From assembly GCA_025201365.1 (NCBI GenBank), contig JAIXMF010000008.1, forward strand, positions 682,001 to 746,000: 64,000 bases of DNA, in the 5' to 3' direction. A program made the translations under genes and the position numbers. This stretch comes from Syncephalis plumigaleata. Lineage: Eukaryota; Zoopagomycota; Zoopagomycetes; Zoopagales; Piptocephalidaceae. The first letter of the stretch is position 1, and each line of letters starts with the position of its first letter. Under the pieces are notes generated by a model that ran no database searches, was not told the DNA's origin, and worked only from the letters and a program-made list of their open reading frames with translations. This document shows, piece after piece, positions 55,090 through 64,000 of the stretch.

Positions 55090-57867
55090 GATGATAACAA
55101 CGAACAGGAAGAGGTAAACGATTAATCAATTAATGATATAGTAATAATAATAATAATATAATAATATTATAAATGAAATACAAGATAGAGATAGATGGAA
55201 AGCTATAGAAAAGCGTAAATAACAATGATTAATAGGTGAGTATATTGTTTGCGCTACAACAAATAAGAATGCGAACGGACAAAAAACTACTAGCAATGAT
55301 GAGCGCGCCTCGCTTTAAATAATAATTGATCGATCGACAATCCATTGTCGCCGCTTACATTCATGTTAATAAGAATGTTCGTTGAATTGTGTACAAGCGT
55401 GCGAGTAGTGCGCACACGTCCTATTTCGCTCGATCTATTATAAGCTGTGTTGCAGCCATTGGTCGAGGCGGAATAGGGAAATATAGATTGATTAGTCCGA
55501 AGTGGCAAGTATTATATTTGTACTACTAGTATTTTCTCATTAATAAATGTAATTGCAGTGAAATGAAGTAGTTCATTAAGAACATAATAGCGAGAGTGGT
55601 ACAATTCGACTACAATTACTGCATTCGATGTAGGGGAAGCTTAGACCACCGGTGAGATTATTACTCACACGCTTGTTCCCCCCGCTCAATTTACTCCACC
55701 TGGGAATATGCATATGCACGTATATAGCGATCGAGTAGGCAAGCAGCATATCAAATGTAATGACTGATCAAGTCAGCTAGCTTGTAGATTGGGGAAATGA
55801 ATCTCATGATCATGAGAACATAACAAGCATTTCAATTCATTGAATAATCGAATGTATAACGTAGCATTGCAATAATTACTTACCATTGTTATTATTATTA
55901 GTAGTAAATATATGAATGCTAGATTGTTATGTTTACTAGTTTCATATTATTTATTCTTTGTTGCATATTAATAAATGGATTACAACGATCATTGCATTGC
56001 ATATGTGAATAAGCAAGTGTCCATCAATGGCGGAGACATCTTCGTCGATTGTTTTCTCAATTATGCGGAGTCAATTCTTGTCTGGGATAGCCTGTAGTAG
56101 ACGTGAGTATTCTGCCATTATCCATTACTAATATTACCCCAATAATAAAAATACTAGAGCAATGACTGTGTCCTAATGTTACTATTGTTCACAACAACAT
56201 CTACGGACAAATAGTAATGATATCAGTTGTTATGACATTGATTACATTGACTGAATGAGCACTCTTATACTCGTATATAAAAGCATCGGATCAGTTGATG
56301 ATATTCAGTATGATTCTTAGTATCACGCCTATCTAATGTAACTTTGTAATTATGAACTAGTTAATCGTACGATATTGTAGAATTCGAAAGGTAGCTAACT
56401 ATTTTATTAATAGGTAATGATATCAATATATATATATATGAGGTTTGCTAGCCAAACAATAAAGAAACTAGTAGGGAAACAAATGATGCAAGTGTGATAT
56501 GACTGTGATTGTTGTTGTTGTTGTTGTTGTTGTTACGGATGTATATGATAGAAAAGAATGATTGGCATAATGACCAATGATTGACTTGTTTTTTCCTAGA
56601 AGAGAAAGAAGACAGGAAGAGGTTGAGGGGCTGCGTAGATATGGTTGATGATTGATGGCCAATGGATAAGCTATTGCTGATACATTCTTCTTATCATCTA
56701 GACTGTGCAAAGGAGTGAAATACGCAACACTTGCCAGAAGTGAGCGATATGATCATGACCATGCCTAAAACCTTTGCCGATGTGCTTGGTCGTGTACCAT
56801 TCCGTTATCCGGTCTAGAGTGGTGATAGCACTTCTTGTTAACGTAAACTTGAAAGGAGAGAAAGCTCGAGTGAGGAGTGCTTCTTGCTCACGCACACCTG
56901 CACACACTAGATACCAATAGCACTTGTCATGTTGCCCGTGCTACTATGGGCGATGGAGGGGATTTTATCGCGGAATACCACAAATGTCAATATCAAAATC
57001 ACTATCACCGAAATGATAATGGACGTGATAATGGAACAAACACAACGAGACAGACAGCAAATCATGATAGTAATCTTAGAAGATGAAGAAGAAGAAGAGT
57101 AGTAGCTTAGCTATGCAATGCTAATAGCAATAGAACTAAAGAAAGAAAGAGTGAGTGAGTGAGTGAGTTGCTTGAGTATTGGTGCTGTTGAACAGATAGA
57201 GTTATGCTGCAATGGAATATGACTGAATAAGAGGAAGAGGAGACGAGAGAGGAAGAAGAGGCAAGCGTATACTAGACAAACTATAGGTGATGATGGTGAT
57301 ATACGCCCTCATCATACTTGCCCTTTCCCCCTTTTTGAGCGTACACTAGCAATTGAACTGGGCATCACATGTGTAAACCTGTCTCCGTTACTCATCTATG
57401 ATAGTGTAGGGATGTGCGCGTATGTAGGCTGTTACTATGTTTGGCCCTTCACTGCGACTGTTTCATCCTAGTAACTTGTATGAACATGTAGAGTAGTAAA
57501 CACAACGAGGAGGAGACTACAATAATTACCTGTTTAAAACGGCATTATTATGGTTGCGACACTGTAACTAACTGGTCCTGATTGTCTATGTACAGACTAG
57601 TAGAAGAAGGATAACTAGTATTATCATGTTTGTTAAGCAATGGTCTAGATTAGAATGAGGATCAGCGTCATTTCTTTCACTTTGATGTAGCCAATATTTC
57701 ATACACTTTAGACACAAGAATCAACATACGTAAATGTAACAAATAAGTGTTTATAAAGATAACTAATTCGTAAATCCATACAATGTGTCATCAACTCAAT
57801 TATTGTTCATTCTTCATTAATTGAGTTGATTAATTTCATAGTAGTTCTTCTTATTACGCGAACTAGC
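55090..57867. other. Gene-free stretch between the two LEA2-like genes
   Basis: 2.8 kb with AT-rich tracts (55139-55170), a (TTG)n array at 56509-56534 and scattered short open frames lacking coding character. It must hold the promoter of copy 1 and the 3' end of copy 2. No other gene seen. Confidence 0.5.
56509..56534. repeat. (TTG)n microsatellite
   Basis: About eight to nine perfect TTG units in non-coding DNA. Confidence 0.85.
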
Positions 57868-58437
57868 CTATGACTTGTTCGGATAAGTAATGGTGATTTC
57901 CTTCTTGATGGGTGGCATATGGATCCAGTTTAGTCCTTTCACCGCGATTGGTGCCTTAATCAAAGCGGGTATGGGCGTGCCAGGAATACAGATGGCTTTT
58001 AATCGTGCCACTTCAGGATCATTCTTCTCGCCCGAGTAGCTAATGTCAATGGGAATGGTGATGTTCGCGACGCTCTTCTTCTCGATCACCACATCGGCCA
58101 GTGTACCATTACCGATACGTTTGTCTTCCGCACGATCGATGACCTCGATGTCGATGCTCTCTAGCGTCCAGCCTACAGAGTTGGGATTGTTGATTTGAAC
58201 GATGGCATTGTACTTGCCAGAGAACGATTTATCATCGAATTGCGGTTCCTTGAGCGTCTGAAGTCCCATGTACTGGACATCGGGGATTCGTGGCCAAAGG
58301 AAGAACAGCGTAAGAGCAACACCGACTAGCAGAATAAAGAAGATAATACAGCAAACAAGGCAGGTACAGCAGCAGCAAGAGCGTGCATGCACTGGCTTTG
58401 AGCGTTCTTGATACGAGAAGACGGTAGGTGGTGCCAT
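57868..58437 (-). CDS. LEA2-like single-pass membrane protein, copy 2
   Basis: Single exon, 189 aa, clear paralogue of the gene at 54.4-55.1 kb. Shared pattern: short basic N-terminus, Cys cluster (ARSCCCCTCLVCC), one helix (IIFFILLVGVALTLFFLWP), R-I-P directly after it, then YNAIVQINNPNSVGWTLESI with the N-P-N-S-V-G-W turn typical of LEA2 domains, DIEVIDRAEDKRIGNGTLAD, KKSVANITIPIDISYSGEKN, VARLKAICIPGTPIP, and IAVKGLNWIHMPPIKKEITI. It lacks the Ala/Pro/Thr tail of copy 1. The Cys run next to the membrane is a likely palmitoylation site. The function is unknown; LEA2 proteins are linked to stress tolerance in plants. Confidence 0.7.
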   Translation of the reverse strand: MAPPTVFSYQERSKPVHARSCCCCTCLVCCIIFFILLVGVALTLFFLWPRIPDVQYMGLQTLKEPQFDDKSFSGKYNAIVQINNPNSVGWTLESIDIEVIDRAEDKRIGNGTLADVVIEKKSVANITIPIDISYSGEKNDPEVARLKAICIPGTPIPALIKAPIAVKGLNWIHMPPIKKEITITYPNKS

Positions 58438-61400
58438 AATAACGATAGCAGTAGCAGTAGTAGTAGCACTAGTTACGTTTCCCGTAGAGTAATGCCAAAA
58501 GAAAAAGAAAGAGAGAGAAAACGGTCAGTGCGAGCGAGTTAATATTGCAGAGAGTGCCAAGGTTATTGCTACACGCGAAACACGACGTATACCAACGATG
58601 CACGAAAAGTGAAATGTAGAAAGTAAGAGTGAACCGGGAAAAGGTCAATGCAATAAAGGAATGAGATATCGGCGGTAGCGATAATCCCATTGTCAGTACG
58701 CAAATCGTACCTTTTTATTAGGGAGCAATAATGGCTAGCATTCTCACTCACTCATTCATTCATTCGTTGTCCATAAGGAATAGCCTGCTGTTGTATCGCC
58801 ATTAGGCTGAATGGAAACGTGGCACTCACCGCATTTAGACACTATAGTGGACAAAAGGCTAAGGTGCTATCATTGGGGCCTATTTTTAGCAATATACGGA
58901 ATTCGAATTAACATGCCAAGAATATTCGTAAATTTTCTTGGCGTAGCTTGTCCTCTTTGACCTATCCAGTGCTGGTCTGTGTGATTACTATGGTATCAGT
59001 ATTAGAAATAAGTAAATATACTTGTAACTACTTTATAGTAATAATACTAGTGATGAACGAACAATAATAGAATGAAAGCAATGTTCGACAACTGGCACAA
59101 CAGCAAAGGCTAACATGGCTGATGTTACACGCCCCAATACAAAGAGAAGGAAAGAAAGAAAGCGAGGATATGATTGATGAATTGCTGATGAGTTATTTAC
59201 AAGCTGCAGGAGACCATGGTGGGCATTATCTAACATGGCGGTGCAATGGGTGGAGTATGCATGGAGTACATTCACCGTGATGACATCACGATGGTTTGCT
59301 TCTTTTTTATGAGATGCACATCCTACAAACAAATATGGATTTATTCATTTATGCATGTACTATTTGCTCATATACTACAAAAATGCGTACTCTTGGCATT
59401 TGATCATTATCAATCACTATTCATCATAGTTAAATATAAAAGTAAATTGATGTGAATAGGCCTATTCGCTAATAATGGCATTACGATCCTATTTTAATAG
59501 TTAAAATCTTGTTTCTAATGCACATGAATCTAGTTAAAATCAGCAAGGATAATAGCATATGTGAAACAATTGCATTCTACCGTCACATATGCAATCAATA
59601 AATAGCTGGTTGATGATATAGCTATTGATCGATTGGAACGAGAATATAAGTTGGTGCGAATAGATAGTGGTCATCATTGATGCTGCAATCTATTTTTGCG
59701 TAACAAATCGAACTTGCCATAATTAAACTAGCATAAATCAGTTTTAACATTACAGAAATATAGTTGAAATGATCCCTTTGGCCAAGGCCACTGTTCCGCA
59801 TGCGATATTCCATTATTTGTCCTGCGGTTTATCAGTTCTCTATTAAGTGCGGAGATTCTGTTGTTGCTATTGTTGTTGTTTATTTTGGTGGAACCCAGGC
59901 ATCATTGCCAGTCACATATGCACGCATACGTATGATGTGCTAGGTGCCGCGCGTTATACCACCATCTAAAGATCCAGCCTTCATCTACAGTTCATTCCTT
60001 ACCATTACTATGAATGGGATCTTAGCGTGTTGACCATGCTTTCGTTTCATTCTCCCTTGGAGTATTCCTGTATTCGCGTTCACGCGTGTATATATTTCTA
60101 CATGCCTTTGTTTCAGCGCAATGCATTTCTTTCTACAACGCAAGAAAGAAACAGCAATAGCGATAATAATAACTTCTTACGCATATGCATGTCCACTTGT
60201 ACTTCAATATGATCTCTATCTCTCTACCTCTGCCTCTCTCTCTATCTATGTATGTATAAATCGTGTGTAAGATGTTCGAATGTAGAATTCTTTTTAAGAA
60301 GATAAACAAGAATATTTCGTAATTAGGGTAGATTCTTAATCCCCTACTTCCATCTCAACCAATAATGCTGTATCCAATTGCAGCACGTACGAAACGTGCT
60401 TTTTACAGCCTTTGTGCTTTACAATACGTCATTTTTTATTCTATTCTAGCCGCACTCGGTATCACATATGGTAGTGATTGTAACGTGTAACAAAAAATGG
60501 TTCGGTGATTAGAATATTAATGAGTGAATAAACCGAGACAATCTAAAATGCCAAACAATATCGAACAAGTGGATATGATCTCGTATGAAGAAAGGAATGA
60601 GATAAGAAGAAATGGATTCTCGCGTAGTTATTGTGTTAATTCCATCGAAAATATTCAACACAATTTGAACTGCGATTGAACTAGTTGTAGCTCATCTTTT
60701 TTAGATAAGTCTTTCGATTTTCATTGGTAGATACGAAATGCTCCCATACATAGGCACGCGTGAGTGAATGTGGGTGCACAACTAGAATTGGTTGCGGTAA
60801 ATAAAGGCCGACCACCATCATGTTATGCTGTTGTTGTTGATAATGTTGATGGAAGTACGAATGGAAGCTACCATCAGTGCAGCTCGTGTAACGCCTAGCC
60901 AAGTATCTGCACATCTGGAAGATCTCAGCTTGTTTCCTCTATCCATTAGTATTGAGACCGCATAGTGATACGGATTAGGGTAACCACTTAATCTTTAATC
61001 AGGCAGTGTCTAACATTGTGGAGAAGATAATGTATCATGTATATACATATATATACATGTATTTATTAAACAGAAATAAACAACGTATTGTACATTAATG
61101 TCTATATTGCTTCTTAGTTACTAGAAATGATATTGATCCATCTAGCCATCATGTTATGGCTACCATTGCTGCCGTTGGCGTACTTTGCGTAGAACCCTTG
61201 TTGTTCGTGCATGCTATGACAGCATGGCTCGCTAGATAGGAACTGCATGGGCAATACACACACACAGACACACGCAGATGAATAGGTAGAAATGAAACGG
61301 ATGCCAAGTAGAATTCGAAAGAGCTATCGAGTAACGGCAGCAATGGCGGCAATGACGACAAGATGTAAGCGGATTACTTACAGTTGCAAGAACACGACAA

Positions 61401-61509
61401 GTCTTAGTCTATTATCGTCATCATTATCGTCATCGTAGTAATAGCAGCAGCAGCAGCAGCAGAAGTAGCAGCAGCAATGAGAGTATGATGCAGACAGTAT
61501 TAGCGTAGT

Positions 61510-61536
61510 TTGCGTGCGTGCGTGCGTGCGTGCGTG
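61510..61536. repeat. (TGCG)n microsatellite
   Basis: About six GTGC-type units in a row upstream of the antiporter promoter. Confidence 0.85.
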
Positions 61537-61650
61537 TCCCTTACCATCATCATTATCTCGCCATAAGGGCGTCAACTATTGAACCAAAGAGCTAACCACT
61601 AAAAAAAGGCCGACACACACATGCGCATGGTCCCTGTTGATCAGATGAGA

Positions 61651-61660
61651 ATTATAAAAG
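61651..61660 (+). promoter_or_regulatory. TATA-like box, candidate antiporter promoter
   Basis: attataaaag fits a TATA element and is followed within about 30 bases by TC-rich DNA that looks like a start-site and leader. If used, the 5' leader would be about 780 bases before splicing, which is long. Confidence 0.4.
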
Positions 61661-62470
61661 GCGGGCTCTTCACTTTAGTTCCCCGTTCGATTTATCACTC
61701 AGCTTAGCTCTCCACTTCACTCTCATCTCATATCTCGTTGTGGACGCTCACCTACTCCTACTGGTTATTGCCATTATTGTTCACTTCTTCTTGCACCGAC
61801 TAGCAAGTATCCTCCATTCGTGTTTCTTTTATCTTCAATATTGCTTGCTTTGCTTCGATAGCCACTGGTGTTTGTATCGCTTCCATTCCCTCCTCCTCCT
61901 CCTCCTCCTCCTCTCCTTCTTCATTGTTCATTGTTCATATCTTATTGATTTGACGTGGTCTGTTTCTTTGAACACTAATCATTTACACATATTTATTTAC
62001 ATATTTGTGTGTTTATCATCTATTTGCACGTGTGTTCATCGCTCTTTTTATATATCTCTTCATTGGCACAGCACTTTGCGTGCAAATTTTATCGTTTCCA
62101 TACATATTCTATCGTAACCTCACTCTTTTACTCTTTTACCAGTTAAAGCGTGCTCGTTTGCTTTCTCTTTCTTTTTCTTTCTCTTGAACGATCAAGTTCA
62201 TTTTTTATACACTTGGCATATTGTGTTCGTATACGAGTGTGAGTGCGAGTGTTCTATTGGGTGTGTGTGAGAGTCTTACTAGCTGGTTTCACTAACTACT
62301 ACAATCACCACAATCACTCGAATAGTAGTGTTTTCTACTATCGTGCATAGTATCTATCTTTGCTTGTCTTTCTTTTGGTCATTCCTCTTGTTCCATCTCT
62401 CATCTACATAACTACTATTACTATTACTATATTCTTCTAATAATAGTCGCACTACTCCTACTACTACATA

Positions 62471-64000
62471 ATGTCTACGGACGTAGGTGGCATTCTTGCC
62501 GGATCTAATCCCATAAAGTATAATAGTGGTAACCCACTGCCACTCTTTCTAATACAGGTAAGCAATAGCATATTACTACACGATAGCAATACTAATATAT
62601 GCTTGTATGCTCTTTAGGCACTAGTCATCATTTTATTATGTCGTCTATTGCAGTACCCACTCTCTTATCTGCGTCAACCTCGTGTTATTGCCGAGGTTAT
62701 CGGCGGTATCTTGCTAGGACCCACGGCATTCGGTCGTATTGATGGATTTACCGCGACTCTCTTCCCGGCTCCTTCTCTGCCATTAATCAATTTGATCTCC
62801 AACTTTGGTTGGTCTTCTTCTTGTTCCTGGTGGGTCTTGAACTGGATCCCGCCATGCTACTCAAGTCGGCTCGTCGCACCATTGGTATCTCGTTGGCGGG
62901 TATGGCCTTACCCTTCGGTGTTGGCGTGGCCGTCTCCTATGCACTCTACCAGCAATTAGATGAACAATACAAGAAATCAGGTTTCGGCGGATTCCTCCTC
63001 TTCTGCGGTATTGCCATGGCCATCACTGCCTTCCCGGTATTGGCGCGTATTCTTACGGAATTGAACTTGCTTAAAACACACGTCGGTTCCATTACCATTT
63101 CTGCTGCCGCCGTGGATGACGCCGTCTCCTGGTGCTTACTCGCCTTGGTAATCGCCATTGTCAATGCTGGCAGTGGTATACACGCACTCTACATCTTCCT
63201 GGTGGCCATCGGCTATGTACTCTTCCTTATCCTAGCGGTACGACCGGCATTCATACGCTACGTCATCCCGCGTTTCTACAATCCCGAGGTTGGACCATCG
63301 CAATTCATCGTCACTATCGTCGTGGTGATGGTGTTCATTAGCGCTTTCTTCACCGATGCCCTTGGTATTCACGCGATTTTTGGTGGATTCGTCATTGGTG
63401 TCATTATGCCGCATGAGGGTGGATTTGCCGTTAAATTGACGGAAAAGATCGAGGATCTCGTTACTGTCGTGTTCCTGCCACTCTACTTTGCGCTATCAGG
63501 TCTCAAAACCGAAATCGGCCTGCTCAACGATGGCAAATCATGGGGTATGGTCATTCTAGTGATTGTGGTGGCTGTAGGCGGTAAGGTCGTCGGATGCTCA
63601 TCGGTAGCCAAACTCAGTGGTATGACTTGGCGTGAAGCATTATCGGTGGGATTCCTCATGAACTGCAAGGGTCTCGTCGAGTTGATCGTACTGAACTTGG
63701 GATTAGACGCGGGTGTCATCGACAAGAAGGTGTTCGCCATTCTCGTGCTAATGGCATTGGTAACCACCTTCATTACAACACCTATGGTCATGTGGTTGTA
63801 CCCACCGCGCTACTGGCGTAACGTCAAGGGTATGACACGCGCCAATAGTCGTATGGCATCGCCGATTGCCACCATGAGTGGAGCGGTAACACCGTCCGAG
63901 TTGCTAGTATGTCTTAGTAGAATGCGTCAAGTACCCGCTATTATGCAGTTGATCCGTGTATTGGCACCACGTCGTCGTAAAACGAATAATCGTCGTGTTG
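62471..64000 (+). CDS. Kha1-like K+/H+ antiporter (CPA2), partial, one-base shift
   Basis: Cation/proton antiporter of the CPA2 family, placed in endomembranes in yeast. Exon 1 is 62471-62557 (MSTDVGGILAGSNPIKYNSG to LFLIQ); exon 2 starts at 62618 and runs off the window. Family blocks: QPRVIAEVIGGILLGPTAFG, NLISNFG then VFFLFLVGLELDPAMLLKSA, GIAMAITAFPVLARILTELN, VGSITISAAAVDDAVSWCLL (the DD ion site), FFTDALGIHAIFGGFVIGVI, FLPLYFALSGLKTEIGLLN and SVGFLMNCKGLVELIVLNLG. Between NFG and VFF one base is missing near 62810, so a strict reading ends at 62959. The remaining 1.19 kb is open and fully conserved. Third positions favour C/G more than in neighbouring genes, which suggests high expression. 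Confidence 0.9.

Larger units (their letters stand above)
58438..62470. other. Gene-free stretch before the antiporter gene
   Basis: 4 kb between two outward-facing genes. It holds short repeats, including (CAG)n-type (61440-61470) and (TGCG)n (61510-61536), and the long pyrimidine-rich leader of the antiporter (about 61680-62460, with (CTC)n at 61893-61916). Open frames such as that at 61740 begin without ATG and have leader-like composition. No other gene seen. Confidence 0.45.

Noticed and set aside
61740-62187. Hydrophobic plus-strand open frame before the antiporter
   Set aside because: It starts without ATG, is made of TC-rich leader sequence, and has no family motif.
1-64000. CRISPR arrays, operons, ribosome binding sites, bacterial mobile elements
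   Set aside because: The DNA is eukaryotic with spliceosomal introns throughout; tandem repeats are microsatellites without spacers.

Overview
The window looks like nuclear DNA of a fungus, most likely an early-diverging (non-Dikarya) lineage; Zoopagomycota would fit, but I hold that loosely. The evidence is short spliceosomal introns (mostly 54-105 nt, GT/GC...TAG), moderately AT-rich DNA with abundant microsatellites, a fungal-type bZIP factor, a Kha1-type K+/H+ antiporter, and genes patchily kept in fungi (MIF, molybdenum-cofactor genes, TDP1, a WS/DGAT-like acyltransferase, a bacterial-type CMP kinase). I resolved 70 coding introns by hand. For each multi-exon gene that begins and ends inside the window the exons sum to a multiple of three, except where a one-base shift is reported; the two genes cut by the window edges stay in frame from exon to exon, again apart from a reported shift.

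Layout, left to right. 1-8 kb: a TPR subunit of TFIIIC (minus strand, cut by the window edge) shares a 181-bp divergent promoter with a bacterial-type cytidylate kinase carrying a probable mitochondrial presequence; then the Cdc7-kinase activator Dbf4. 8-14 kb: a GH47 alpha-mannosidase, an MFSD5-type molybdate-anion transporter and a monocarboxylate-type MFS transporter. 14-21 kb: an intronless F-box-like gene, MoaC, MoaA (molybdopterin precursor synthesis) and the mitochondrial CDP-DAG synthase TAM41. 22-24 kb: an intronless bZIP factor. 28.6-30.6 kb: a seven-helix-like membrane protein of unrecognised family and a decayed tandem copy. 30.7-34.6 kb: MIF, a TPMT-family methyltransferase, and a WS/DGAT-like protein with an altered active site. 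35.5-41 kb: a Ser/His/Asn-rich tail-anchored protein and an RFX-type transcription factor. 51.5-58.4 kb: TDP1 and two LEA2-like membrane-protein paralogues. 62.5 kb to the end: a Kha1-like K+/H+ antiporter, cut by the window edge.

Long stretches (about 23.8-28.6, 40.9-51.5, 55.1-57.9 and 58.4-62.4 kb) hold microsatellites and no gene I can support. The clearest functional grouping is molybdenum: a molybdate transporter and both first-step cofactor genes lie within 8.4 kb. MoaA and MoaC are head to tail, and a 93-nt GT-AG splice across the MoaA stop would fuse them in frame, as in animal MOCS1. Other standouts are five GC-AG introns among 70, all with the donor GCAAGT; two 17-nt microexons that carry active-site motifs; and two single-base shifts inside otherwise perfectly conserved motifs (MoaA and the antiporter), which look more like consensus errors than decay. 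I saw no tRNA, rRNA, CRISPR array or recognisable transposon.
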